Shown: positions 30,708 to 38,059 of the stretch, one piece after another
Layout of the letters: the number at the start of each line of letters is the position of its first letter
Numbering within the stretch: position 1 is the first letter of the stretch
Assembly: GCA_016794525.1 (NCBI GenBank)
Contig: JAEUJY010000145.1
Coordinates: forward strand, 1 to 38,059
Length of the DNA: 38,059 bases
Source: Myxococcales bacterium
GTDB lineage: Bacteria > Myxococcota_A > Polyangia > Haliangiales > Haliangiaceae
Direction of reading: 5' to 3'
The notes under the pieces: model-generated
The model's input: only the letters and a program-made list of their open reading frames with translations
Told to the model about the DNA's origin: nothing
The model's database searches: none
Program-made: the position numbers and the translations under genes

Positions 30708-32378
30708 TCAGGAGCCCAGCGAGTACCAGCCGGTCCAGCCGTTCTCGTAGTAGCGATAGAGCAGGGCGCCGTCGGTGCCGCGCGCGAAGACGATCAGCCG
30801 CGAGCCGGCCATCATCGCGGTCGGCGCCGAGCTGACCGCGCCATCGAACGCCATCCAGCCCGACCAGCTCGCGCCGGTGTTGTCCGAGAAGATCTGGTGG
30901 ACGATGCCCTCGTGGTTGGTCACGTAGACCGCCAGGCGCGTGCCGACCATCGTCGCGGTCGGCGCCGACTGGATCAGGCCGCCCAGCGAGATCCAGTTGC
31001 TCCAGCCGTTGGCGTAGTACTTGTAGACCAGCGAGCGATCGGTCGCGCGGGCGAACACCATCAGCCGGCCGTTGGCGACGACCGCCGCCGGCGCCGACGC
31101 GAGCACGCCGCCGCCCGGCACCGCGATCCAGCCGCTCCAGCTCCCGGTGAAGATGTTGTGCGACAGCGAGCCGTCGGGCATGCGCGCGAACACGACGATG
31201 CGGCCCTCGCTGACCACCGGCGCCGGCGCCGAGCCCAGCGGCGTCCAGTCGACGAGCTGCCACGTGCCCCACGCCGCGGTCGCCGGGTCGTAGACCCGCT
31301 GCAGGAGCGCGTTGGCGTACGCGCCGCTGTAGCCGCTGCGCGCGAACAGGTAGGTCTTGCCGTTGTAGACCACGGCGCTCGGCTGCGAGGCCACCGCGCC
31401 GCCGCGCGACGCCCACGGCCACCAGCCCGATCCGGCGTAGTAGCGCTCGCGCACGTCGCTGTTGGCGCCGCGCACGAAGACGTCGAGGTTGCCGGCGCCG
31501 TTCATGATCGCCGCCGGACCGCCGGCCATCGGATCGACGCCGGGATCGACCTCGCAGTGGCACGACGTCGCGCCGACCCCGTCGAGGATGCGCACCGAGC
31601 CGGCCGGGCAGGTGTCGAGCGGGCCGCAGGTCAGCTCGGACTGGCGCAGCACCATGTCGACGCAGGTGCCGATGATGTACGGCGCGGTGTTGACCTGGAA
31701 GTGCCAGGTCGGGTCGCTGCCGTAGCCGCACGCGGTCTTGGCGCCGGCCTGGTCGTTGGCGCCGTGGGTGTAGCCGTGCTGGTGCATCGACTCGTGGGTG
31801 ATGATGCCGGCGCCCCACGGGTTGACCACGCAGGTCGTTCCGTCGCCGGCGCTGCCGCCCAGCGGGCACTGCGGCAGCAGGTAGAAGTTGCGGGCGGCGT
31901 AGAAGAACCAGTTGAACAGGTTCATCCGCTCGGGGCCGACCAGCTCGTACGTGCCGAGGCCGGCGCTGGCGTTGGCGCCTTGCACGTCGGAGCAGCTGAA
32001 CGCCAGCGAGTTCGAGCTGCGGGTCGCGGCGAGCGCGCGCGCGACCTGGGTCGCGATGTCGCTGGCGTAGTACGGGTCGCCGTTGCACTTGCGGTACGGC
32101 CCGATCGACGCGCCCGCCATCGTGATGCCGGTGCGCATCGCCTGATCGAGACACTGGCTGAACGCGGTGCTGGCGATCGCGGTGCGGGCGTGCAGCATCG
32201 TGTCCTCGACGTACGCCTGCACGTCGGCCGGGCAGGTGTTGTCGAAGCTGGTGCCGCCCATCACGGCGGCCTCGTCGGCGCCGAGGTCGGTGGCGTCCTC
32301 GGGCGTGGTGCAAGCGGCGGCGGTCAGGAGCGCGGCCGAGAGCCAGGGGAGCAAGGAGAGCGGAGCGGTCGAGCGCAT
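30708..32378 (-). CDS. Secreted metzincin-like metalloprotease with PLL-type beta-propeller
   Basis: A 556-residue lipoprotein or secreted protein (signal with LLTAAAC, Cys23). The N-terminal domain (45-260) contains HESMHQHGYTH (H195-H205), which fits the metzincin zinc signature HExxHxxGxxH exactly, and many Cys for disulfides. The C-terminal part (about 280-556) has tandem repeats of about 45-50 residues with VFARG/VFARA and a Trp-rich end (NGWSNWISLGG, NGWTGWYSLGS), as in PLL-type seven-bladed lectin propellers. It is probably a surface or secreted protease with glycan binding. AGGA precedes the ATG at 32378. I would call the protease activity likely but unproved. Confidence 0.82.
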   Translation of the reverse strand: MRSTAPLSLLPWLSAALLTAAACTTPEDATDLGADEAAVMGGTSFDNTCPADVQAYVEDTMLHARTAIASTAFSQCLDQAMRTGITMAGASIGPYRKCNGDPYYASDIATQVARALAATRSSNSLAFSCSDVQGANASAGLGTYELVGPERMNLFNWFFYAARNFYLLPQCPLGGSAGDGTTCVVNPWGAGIITHESMHQHGYTHGANDQAGAKTACGYGSDPTWHFQVNTAPYIIGTCVDMVLRQSELTCGPLDTCPAGSVRILDGVGATSCHCEVDPGVDPMAGGPAAIMNGAGNLDVFVRGANSDVRERYYAGSGWWPWASRGGAVASQPSAVVYNGKTYLFARSGYSGAYANALLQRVYDPATAAWGTWQLVDWTPLGSAPAPVVSEGRIVVFARMPDGSLSHNIFTGSWSGWIAVPGGGVLASAPAAVVANGRLMVFARATDRSLVYKYYANGWSNWISLGGLIQSAPTATMVGTRLAVYVTNHEGIVHQIFSDNTGASWSGWMAFDGAVSSAPTAMMAGSRLIVFARGTDGALLYRYYENGWTGWYSLGS

Positions 32379-32555
32379 GGAAGTCCTCGTGCGAGCGCCG
32401 CCGGCGCCCGCCCCCGCATGGGGCGTCGTCCGGCGGCGCCGAGGCCTTTCGCAAGCCCGAGGCCAGCCGCAACCCCGCGCGACGACTGGCGCGCCCGCCG
32501 CTCGCCCCGCCCGCGCGCGCGGACCGCCCGCGGGCGGTCACACGCCGCGCACGTC

Positions 32556-33047
32556 TCAATGGATGATGTTCACGCGCGGGAACGCCGGGATGTCGTCGCG
32601 GACGTCGTTCTTCTCGCGGATCTGCAAGAGCACCAGGTTGGCCAGCACGTCGTCGTCGATCTTGGTGCCGCGCTCGGGCAGGTCGAAGCCGGTGCCGCTG
32701 TACTCGGGGCTGAACAACAGCGCCACGCCGTTGCCGTTGTAGCCGAGCTGCACGAACGTCTCGGGCGTGAACTCGACGCACTTCTTGCTGCAGCAGTGGA
32801 AGGTCTTGGCGACCCGGTAGAAGCCCTCGCGCGGCAGCGGCTTGAGGCCGGTGCCGTCGAACCCCTTGGGCGCGGTCGTGCCGCGGGCCGAGAACTGCGC
32901 GCGGTTCTTCACCCACTTCTCGGGGAAGTAGAAGCCGGGGCCGGGATCGCCGTGGTTGTGGAAGTAGACCAGCCGATCGGCCTCGCAGTCGCCGATCTTG
33001 GTCGTGGTGCGGTACAGGCCGCAGGGCGGGAGCTCGGTGGTCGCCAT
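32556..33047 (-). CDS. Hypothetical protein with HCCxxxC cluster
   Basis: A 163-residue protein with no signal peptide or membrane helix. It carries FHNHGDPGPGFYFPEKWVKN, a His/Gly/Pro-rich loop, and a Cys cluster HCCSKKC plus further Cys near residues 9 and 20, possibly a metal site. I do not recognise the family. The upstream 177 bp (32379-32555) between it and the metzincin gene hold no gene, only a degenerate CTTTCGCAAG near 32446. The ATG at 33047 has no strong ribosome binding site. Confidence 0.65.
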   Translation of the reverse strand: MATTELPPCGLYRTTTKIGDCEADRLVYFHNHGDPGPGFYFPEKWVKNRAQFSARGTTAPKGFDGTGLKPLPREGFYRVAKTFHCCSKKCVEFTPETFVQLGYNGNGVALLFSPEYSGTGFDLPERGTKIDDDVLANLVLLQIREKNDVRDDIPAFPRVNIIH

Positions 33048-33103
33048 CGCCGCGAAGCTTGTCAGGTGAACCGGGGGGAGGGAAGCGTGCTACGCCACCG
33101 GCG

Positions 33104-33754
33104 ATGCGGTCCGCGGCGCTGTTCGACCTCGATCACACCGTGCTCACCAGCGACACCGGCATGAGCTGGATGCGGTTCCAGCGGCGGCGCGGCGAGCTGT
33201 CGACCGCCGGGCTGATGCGCGCGATCGGCTGGAGCCTCCTGTACAAGGCCGCGGTGCTCGACCTCGAGGCGCTGGCCACCAAGCTGACCGCCGAGCTGAC
33301 CGACGAGCCCGAGGCGCCGATGATCGAGGCCGCGGCGGCGTGGTACGCGCAGGACGTCGTGCCGATGATCGCGCCGGCCGCGCGCCACGCGATCGCCACC
33401 CACCGCGCCGCCGGCGACGTCGTCGCGCTGGCCACCGGCGCCACCCAGTACGCCGCCGAGTCGGTGGCGCGCGGCCTCGGGATCGATCACACGCTGTGCT
33501 CGCGGCTCGAGGTCGTCGACGGCCGGTTCACCGGCAAGCTGGCGGCGATGTGCTTCGGCGTGCACAAGGTGACGCTGGTCGAGGCGTTCGCCCGCGCGGC
33601 CGACATCGACCTGGCGACGTCGACGTTCTACTCCGACAGCTACAACGATCTGCCGATGCTGGCGCGGGTCGGCACGCCGGTCGCGGTCAACCCCGACGTG
33701 CGGCTGTGGCGCCACGCCCGCGCGCACGGGTGGCGCATCGAGCAGTGGCGGTAA
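33104..33754 (+). CDS. HAD-IB family phosphatase (SerB-like)
   Basis: A 216-residue haloacid dehalogenase superfamily phosphatase. Motif I is [12 protein letters not shown] with nucleophile D8 and acid D10. Motif II is in [12 protein letters not shown]. Motif III and IV are around [11 protein letters not shown] and [11 protein letters not shown]. The subfamily IB helical cap lies at residues 18-85. Relatives hydrolyse phosphoserine or other phosphomonoesters, including phospholipid headgroups; the substrate is not resolved. The ATG at 33104 follows TACGCC by 7 nt, a weak version of the leaderless pattern. It is followed 26 bp later by nadC. Confidence 0.88.
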   Translation: MRSAALFDLDHTVLTSDTGMSWMRFQRRRGELSTAGLMRAIGWSLLYKAAVLDLEALATKLTAELTDEPEAPMIEAAAAWYAQDVVPMIAPAARHAIATHRAAGDVVALATGATQYAAESVARGLGIDHTLCSRLEVVDGRFTGKLAAMCFGVHKVTLVEAFARAADIDLATSTFYSDSYNDLPMLARVGTPVAVNPDVRLWRHARAHGWRIEQWR

Positions 33755-33768
33755 CCCGCGGCAGCGGG

Positions 33769-33774
33769 CATGCT
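33769..33774 (+). promoter_or_regulatory. -10-like hexamer CATGCT, leaderless spacing
   Basis: CATGCT is followed by exactly 6 nt and the nadC ATG at 33781. It overlaps an inverted repeat GGCAGC / GCTGCC (33760-33777) that could regulate the start. Confidence 0.3.
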
Positions 33775-33780
33775 GCCGCC

Positions 33781-34653
33781 ATGTCGGAGTCCTCCCTGCG
33801 CGGCCTCGCGCTCCTCCCCCACGTCCGGCGGCTGATCGAGCTCGCGCTCGACGAAGATCTCGGCCGCGGCGACGTCACCACCGCCGCCACGGTCGGCCAC
33901 GCCGACACCCGCGCGGTGGCGGTGATGAACGCCCGCGTGCCGCTGACGGTGTTCGGGCTCGACGTCGCCGCCGCGGTGTTCGCGCTGGTCGATCCGCGGA
34001 TCGCGGTCGAGTGCCACGTCGTCGACGGCGCCCGCGTCGAGGGCGGCCGCACGCCGCTGCTCACCGCGCGCGGCCCGGCCGCCGAGATCTTGATGGCCGA
34101 GCGCACCGCGCTCAACTTCGTGCAGCGGCTGTCGGGCGTCGCCACGCTCGCCAGCCGCTACGCCGCCGAGGTCGCCGGCACCCCGTGCCGCGTCGTCGAC
34201 ACCCGCAAGACCACGCCCGGCTACCGCGTCCTCGAGAAGGCGGCGGTCGCGGCCGGCGGCTGCGGCAACCACCGCTTCGATCTCGGCAGCGGCATCCTGA
34301 TCAAGGACAACCACATCGTCGCGTGCGGCGGGGTGCGCCCGGCGGTCGAGCGGGCGCGGGCCCGGGCGCCGCATCCGCTGCGCATCGAGTGCGAGGTCAC
34401 CGACGAGCGCGAGCTGACCGACGCGCTCGACGCCGGCGCCGAGGTCGTGTTGCTCGACAACATGACGCCGGCCGAGGTCGAGCGCGCCGCCGCGCTGGCC
34501 CACGCCCGCGGCGTCAAGGTCGAGGTGTCGGGCGGCGTCACGCTGGCGACGTTGCGCGCCTACGCGCTGGCCGGCGCGGATCTGGTGTCGGTGGGCGCGC
34601 TGACCCACTCGGCGCCGGCGGTCGACATCGGCCTCGACTTCGAGCCGGCGTGA
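33781..34653 (+). CDS. nadC: Nicotinate-nucleotide pyrophosphorylase (quinolinate phosphoribosyltransferase)
   Basis: A 290-residue enzyme of NAD synthesis that converts quinolinate and PRPP to nicotinate mononucleotide, CO2 and diphosphate. The N-terminal domain has [15 protein letters not shown]. The core has [37 protein letters not shown] and IKDNHIV, all family signatures with the basic residues that bind quinolinate and PRPP. Length is normal. nadA and nadB are not in the window. Its stop overlaps birA as GTGA, a common pairing of cofactor genes. Confidence 0.96.
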   Translation: MSESSLRGLALLPHVRRLIELALDEDLGRGDVTTAATVGHADTRAVAVMNARVPLTVFGLDVAAAVFALVDPRIAVECHVVDGARVEGGRTPLLTARGPAAEILMAERTALNFVQRLSGVATLASRYAAEVAGTPCRVVDTRKTTPGYRVLEKAAVAAGGCGNHRFDLGSGILIKDNHIVACGGVRPAVERARARAPHPLRIECEVTDERELTDALDAGAEVVLLDNMTPAEVERAAALAHARGVKVEVSGGVTLATLRAYALAGADLVSVGALTHSAPAVDIGLDFEPA

Positions 34654-35375
34654 GCTGGCTCGGCGTCGCCCGCCAGGCCCACGCCACCGTCGGCTCCACC
34701 AACGATCTGGCGCTGGCGTGGGCCCGCGCCGGCGCGCCCCACGGCGCGATCGTCACCGCCGAGGCCCAGACCGCGGGCCGCGGCCGCCACGGCCGCGCCT
34801 GGGCGTCGCCGCCGGGCCGCTCGATCTACCTGTCGATCGTGCTGCGCCTGGGCGCGACGGTGCCGGTCCCGCCGCTGACCTTGGCGATCGGCGTCGGCGT
34901 GTGCGACGCGATCCGCGCCGAGGGCGTCGCCGCCGCCGCGCTCAAGTGGCCCAACGACGTGCTGGTCGGGGGCGACGGCGGCTGGCGCAAGCTGGCCGGC
35001 GTGCTGTGCGAGAGCACCGGCGACGCGGTGGTGGTCGGGATCGGCGTCAACGTCAACGGCGCCGCCGCCGAGCTGCCGCCCGAGATCGCCGCCCGCGCGG
35101 CCACGATCGGCGACCTGCTCGGCCGCTGGGTCGAGCGCGACGCGTTCCTCGAGCGCCTGCTGGCCGAGCTGGCGCCGTGGATCGAGCGCTACCAGGCCGC
35201 CGGCGTCGCCGCGATCGCGCCGGCGTGGGAGGCGCGGATGGCGGCCGGGCTGGTCGTGCGCACCGATCGCGTCACCGGGCTCGCGCGCGGGCTCGATCGC
35301 GACGGCGCGCTGGTCGTCGAGGCCGACGGTGCGCGTCACCGCGTGCTCGCCGGCGAGGTCGAGTGGATCGCCTGA
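34650..35375 (+). CDS. birA: Biotin--[acetyl-CoA-carboxylase] ligase, monofunctional
   Basis: A 241-residue ligase that makes biotinyl-AMP and attaches biotin to carboxylase carrier protein. Motifs are TVGSTNDLA, the biotinyl-AMP loop [24 protein letters not shown] with [15 protein letters not shown], and a C-terminal SH3-like domain ending GEVEWIA. The N-terminal DNA-binding winged helix of bifunctional BirA is absent, so it is probably not a repressor. The GTG start overlaps the nadC stop as GTGA. Confidence 0.95.
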   Translation: MSWLGVARQAHATVGSTNDLALAWARAGAPHGAIVTAEAQTAGRGRHGRAWASPPGRSIYLSIVLRLGATVPVPPLTLAIGVGVCDAIRAEGVAAAALKWPNDVLVGGDGGWRKLAGVLCESTGDAVVVGIGVNVNGAAAELPPEIAARAATIGDLLGRWVERDAFLERLLAELAPWIERYQAAGVAAIAPAWEARMAAGLVVRTDRVTGLARGLDRDGALVVEADGARHRVLAGEVEWIA

Positions 35376-35386
35376 TGCGTCGGTGC

Positions 35387-35392
35387 TAGTAC
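35387..35392 (+). promoter_or_regulatory. -10 hexamer TAGTAC, leaderless spacing
   Basis: TAGTAC is followed by exactly 6 nt and the ATG at 35399 of the anchored protein gene. Confidence 0.45.
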
Positions 35393-35398
35393 CCGTGC

Positions 35399-36049
35399 AT
35401 GCGTGCTCGTCTGATCGGCGCCGTGGTCGCGCTGGCCGTGATCGCGATCGCCGTCATCTGGTGGCGCAGCGGTAGCTCCTCGTCGTCGCCGCCCGCCGAT
35501 CCACCCGCCGGCTCGGCCGCGCCGCGGGCCGGCGCGACGCCGGCCCCGGGCCGGACGCCCGTCGGCAAGGTCGAGGTGCCCGACGACCGCCCGGCGGCCC
35601 CGGGCGACGTCGCCGGCGGCGCCCCCGCCGATCGCGGCACCCGGACGTACGTCATGGACAACGGCGCGGTCGTCCAGGATCACCGCGGCGACGGCTACGG
35701 CCCGCCGATCGATCCGCCGCCGATGCCGCCCAGCAAGCGCACGATGAACTCGGCGGTGACCGCCAAGATCTACTTGCAGCTCAAGCCGATGGTGACCGCG
35801 TGCGGCGGGAAGGTCGACCCGGCCGACCGCGGCGAGGACCCCTTCGTCTACGTGACGATGACCGTCGCCGTGACCAAGGGCACGCTGGCGCCGACCGACA
35901 TCTACCCGACGCTGCACGATCTCGACGGCGCCAGCGCCGATCGCTTCACCGATTGCCTGCGCACGCAAGCGATGACGATCCGGGTTCCGGACTCTGGTGA
36001 GCCGGATCGCACCGACTACATCGTGCAGTACCCGATCAGGTTGAAGTGA
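35399..36049 (+). CDS. Membrane-anchored hypothetical protein with Pro-rich linker
   Basis: A 216-residue protein: one N-terminal transmembrane helix (4-22, LIGAVVALAVIAIAVIWW), a Ser/Pro/Ala/Gly-rich linker to about residue 115, and a C-terminal domain (about 118-216) with two Cys (TACGGK and TDCLRT) and alternating strands such as VYVTMTVAVTKGTL. This plan, anchor plus Pro-rich periplasmic spacer plus small beta domain with paired Cys, resembles TonB- or AgmX-like proteins of Myxococcota, but the match is weak. It precedes the TPR lipoprotein and TonB genes and may act with them. Confidence 0.65.
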   Translation: MRARLIGAVVALAVIAIAVIWWRSGSSSSSPPADPPAGSAAPRAGATPAPGRTPVGKVEVPDDRPAAPGDVAGGAPADRGTRTYVMDNGAVVQDHRGDGYGPPIDPPPMPPSKRTMNSAVTAKIYLQLKPMVTACGGKVDPADRGEDPFVYVTMTVAVTKGTLAPTDIYPTLHDLDGASADRFTDCLRTQAMTIRVPDSGEPDRTDYIVQYPIRLK

Positions 36050-36207
36050 TGGACGCCGCACCGCGTCGGGCCGTCACGTCGTCGTCGGCGCTGGGACATG
36101 TGTGCGATGCGCGGTCGACGCAACCCGGCGGGGTGCCAGGGCGTTTTATGGCGCGAGGGCATCGTGCGACGGCGCGCTCGTGTATCCCTTGCGGGGTGCG
36201 GAGCCTC

Positions 36208-36236
36208 TTTACGCGTGGGGACCACTTCTGTACAGT
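36208..36236 (+). promoter_or_regulatory. Candidate promoter for the TPR lipoprotein
   Basis: TTTACG (36208-36213) and TACAGT (36231-36236) are 17 bp apart, with four matches each to the sigma70 consensus. The ATG at 36247 lies 10 nt after the -10, so the leader would be very short. No gene is seen elsewhere in 36050-36246. Confidence 0.35.
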
Positions 36237-36246
36237 GCCGCGGCTT

Positions 36247-37140
36247 ATGAGCCGGCCGTCACTTCCGACGAGTGTGTCTGCGACGATCCTGATGGCGCTC
36301 GCGCTCGTCGTCCTCGGCGGCTGCAACGAGCTGTCGGCGCGCCGCGAGGTGCAGGAAGGCAACGCCGAGTACAGCGAGCAGAACTACGACAAGGCGGCGG
36401 CGCACTTCGAGAAGGCGATCGCCACGGCGCCCAACCTCGAGATCGCGCACCACAACCTCGGCATCACCTACAGCCGCATGTTCAAGCCGGGCGTCGACAC
36501 GCCCGAGAACAAGGCGCTGGCCGACAAGGCCGCGGCGCAGCTGTCGTGGTGGCTGGCGAAGCACCCGGACGACACCAAGATCCGCAAGCTCATCACCGGC
36601 ATCTGGATCGACGCGGACGAGTACGAGGCGGCGCTGGCCTTCTGGAAGAAGGAGCACGACCGCGACCCCGCCTCGCGCGACGTGCTGCAGACCGTGGCCG
36701 GCATCTACCTGAAGTCCGGCGACTGGCGCTCGGCCATCGAGTGGTACCGGAAGGACGTCGAGGCCGCCAAGGACATCCCCGGCAAGATCGCCGCGCTGTC
36801 GGCCATCGCCAACGTCTCGTTCGGCAAGCTGTTCGGGGGTCGCGAGAAGGTGTTCGGGGCCGAGCGGTGCGAGATCGCCGAGATCGGCCTCCAGGCCGCC
36901 GAGGAGGGCATCAAGCTCGACCCCAAGGCCATCGCGCTGTGGGGCACGTCCCAGGGGCTGTGGGCCAACCGGTCGGTGGCCAACGGCCAGTCGTGGGCGT
37001 ACCAGATCGATCAAGCAGAAGCTCAGGTCTTTGCCCAGCAGGCGCGCGTTCTACGGGAAGAGGCCAAGAAGGCACAGGCAGCCGCAGGCGGGGACGCCCC
37101 CGCTGCCCCCGCCGGAACTCCCCCCGGTAGCGGAACCTGA
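36247..37140 (+). CDS. TPR-repeat lipoprotein
   Basis: A 297-residue protein with lipobox VVLGGC (Cys26). Mature residues 35-230 contain about four tetratricopeptide repeats, for example GNAEYSEQNYDKAAAHFEKA, APNLEIAHHNLGITYSRMF and IYLKSGDWRSAIEWYRKDVE. The C-terminal 60 residues include a helical QAEAQVFAQQARVLREEAKK and end in a Pro/Gly/Ala tail. TPR lipoproteins next to TonB/Tol genes usually act as periplasmic scaffolds. It was started at 36247 because the lipobox follows directly. It is 24 bp upstream of the TonB-like gene. Confidence 0.82.
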   Translation: MSRPSLPTSVSATILMALALVVLGGCNELSARREVQEGNAEYSEQNYDKAAAHFEKAIATAPNLEIAHHNLGITYSRMFKPGVDTPENKALADKAAAQLSWWLAKHPDDTKIRKLITGIWIDADEYEAALAFWKKEHDRDPASRDVLQTVAGIYLKSGDWRSAIEWYRKDVEAAKDIPGKIAALSAIANVSFGKLFGGREKVFGAERCEIAEIGLQAAEEGIKLDPKAIALWGTSQGLWANRSVANGQSWAYQIDQAEAQVFAQQARVLREEAKKAQAAAGGDAPAAPAGTPPGSGT

Positions 37141-37164
37141 CCGTAGGACCTCGAGGAGCCTGAC

Positions 37165-37926
37165 ATGTTCGAGAACTACGCGGAATCAAAGCGATCGAAG
37201 GGCATGACCTGGGCGATGGGTGTGCTCATCGTCGTGGTCGCCGGCCACGCAGCCGCCGGGACCGCGCTGGTCGTGAAGTCGTTCTGGGACATCAAGAAGC
37301 TGGACGTGCCCGGGTCCGGCGTGGACCTGGCCATCGCGCCGCCGCCCCCGCCGCCGCCCCCGCTCAAGGGCGGCAAGAAGCTCGAGACGCAGAAGAAGCC
37401 GGTCGTCAAGAAGGTCAAGCCGACCGAGCCGGTCCAGCCGACCATCGCCAAGCCGGAGGACAAGCCGGCCGAGGCCAGCGACGGCGCCGAGGGGCCGCCC
37501 GACGGCGATCCGGATGGTGACGAGAACGGTGATCCGAACGGCGTCGCCGGTGGCGTGGCCACGGGTGGCCCGCCGCCCCCGCCGCCCCCGCCGCCCCCGC
37601 CGCCCCCGCCGCAGCCCCCGCAGATCGTGCCGCCGACCGCGTTCGATCAGCAGCGCGTGTCGGGCGACAAGAACATCTTCCCGGACGACGTGACCAAGAC
37701 CGAGATCAGCCGCTCGGGCAAGACCCAGCTGATCATCCCGGTGAAGGTCTGCGTCAGCCGCGGCGGCGCGGTCGACGGCGTCACCGTGCTCAAGTCGTCG
37801 GGCTTCGCCGCCTACGACGAGAAGCTGAAGCGCGAGATCCGCCGCTGGCGATACAACCCGTTCATGATCAACGGGTCGCCGGCGCCGGTGTGTTCGATCG
37901 TCCAGTTCATGTACCGGCAGAAATAA
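37165..37926 (+). CDS. TonB-family energy-transducer protein
   Basis: A 253-residue protein with one inner-membrane helix (15-38, TWAMGVLIVVVAGHAAAGTA), two polyproline blocks (about 59-66 and 136-152) spanning the periplasm with a Lys/Pro and an acidic Gly/Asp segment between, and a TonB C-terminal domain (about 170-253). The latter includes VCVSRGGAVDGVTVLKSSGF, AAYDEKLKREIRRWRYNPF and PVCSIVQFMY, with C196 and C243 able to pair. It should pass proton-motive energy to outer-membrane partners through ExbB/ExbD-like proteins, which would be expected just beyond the contig end. GAGGAG precedes the ATG. Confidence 0.9.
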   Translation: MFENYAESKRSKGMTWAMGVLIVVVAGHAAAGTALVVKSFWDIKKLDVPGSGVDLAIAPPPPPPPPLKGGKKLETQKKPVVKKVKPTEPVQPTIAKPEDKPAEASDGAEGPPDGDPDGDENGDPNGVAGGVATGGPPPPPPPPPPPPPPQPPQIVPPTAFDQQRVSGDKNIFPDDVTKTEISRSGKTQLIIPVKVCVSRGGAVDGVTVLKSSGFAAYDEKLKREIRRWRYNPFMINGSPAPVCSIVQFMYRQK

Positions 37927-37928
37927 GA

Positions 37929-37953
37929 GGAGGGTCTTTCGAAAAGACCCTCC
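37929..37953 (+). terminator. Hairpin after the TonB gene
   Basis: A perfect 11-bp stem GGAGGGTCTTT / AAAGACCCTCC with loop CGA, 2 bp past the stop, without a T tract. It is the third member of the hairpin family seen after rpoD and the 26036 lipoprotein. Confidence 0.8.
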
Positions 37954-38059
37954 CCCCGCCAACCCCGGGGCCCCCCCCCCCACCCGCCCCCACCCCCCAC
38001 CCCACCCCAAGGGGGGCCCCCCCCCCCCCCCGCCCCCCCCCCCGCCCCCCCACCCCCCC
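37954..38059. other. Poly-C low-quality contig end
   Basis: The last 106 bases are almost only C with a few A and G runs, unlike any other stretch of the window. It probably reflects a sequencing or assembly failure at a GC-rich repeat rather than true sequence. It follows the hairpin exactly where the two other copies of the element carry GGGGCCCCC-containing repeats. Confidence 0.8.

Noticed and set aside
32441-32462. Fourth copy of the CTTTCG-AAAG hairpin
   Set aside because: GGCCTTTCGCAAGCCCGAGGCC has a mismatched stem, lies about 95 bp from the nearest upstream stop and has no GTGGGGCCCCC core.
34650-35375. Biotin operon repressor function for BirA
   Set aside because: The N-terminal winged helix is missing and the start is fixed by overlap with nadC, so only ligase activity is supported.

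Overview
This is a very GC-rich chromosomal window with little intergenic space and frequent GTG starts. Other marks are many short lipoproteins with Asp/Ala/Gly-rich linkers after the lipobox, two FHA-plus-sigma54 activators, an MshEN-domain protein, a PLL-type beta-propeller and a myxosortase-like CPBP protease. Together these suggest a Myxococcota (former Deltaproteobacteria) bacterium, plausibly near Haliangium/Kofleriaceae. That placement is inference: there is no rRNA gene, and I saw no tRNA, CRISPR array, prophage or insertion sequence. The right end (about 37954-38059) is a cytosine-rich stretch that looks like a sequencing or assembly failure.

Layout. 1-336: hexanucleotide repeat. 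337-7173: winged-helix regulator; a coupled 5'-nucleotidase lipoprotein and carbon-nitrogen hydrolase; lipoproteins; a DUF2231 membrane protein divergent from a membrane-anchored LuxR regulator; a secreted His-rich protein. 7306-13664: FHA-sigma54 activator, small Cys protein, M48 peptidase, esterase lipoprotein, L,D-transpeptidase, fatty acid hydroxylase, lipoprotein. 13675-18051: a helical-repeat protein and MarR regulator divergent from a ClC transporter coupled to an LPG-synthase-like (DUF2156) protein. 18342-25835: the macromolecular synthesis genes dnaG-rpoD behind a small membrane protein, an ECF sigma factor, then an MshEN/GAF-like protein followed by a second FHA-sigma54 activator. 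26036-33047: envelope and secreted proteins (lipoprotein, large outer-membrane protein, CPBP protease, metzincin-propeller protein) and a methyltransferase. 33104-37926: HAD phosphatase, nadC, birA, and a membrane protein / TPR lipoprotein / TonB cluster cut off by the contig end.

Two patterns cross gene boundaries. First, about a dozen genes have a -10-like hexamer (mostly TANNNT) exactly 6-7 nt before the start codon and usually no Shine-Dalgarno, as expected for leaderless mRNAs; this also helped choose starts. Second, three genes (rpoD, the 26036 lipoprotein, tonB) end within a few bases of the same kind of hairpin, GGGTCTTT/AAAGACCC-like. At two of them a shared GACGTGGGGCCCCC-ACCYGAAACG core and a GC-rich repeat array follow; at the third the sequence dissolves into poly-C. 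I found no single obvious new system. The best candidates are the leaderless promoter architecture, the 3'-end element family, the MshEN/FHA-sigma54 pair and the helical-repeat/MarR/ClC/LPG locus.
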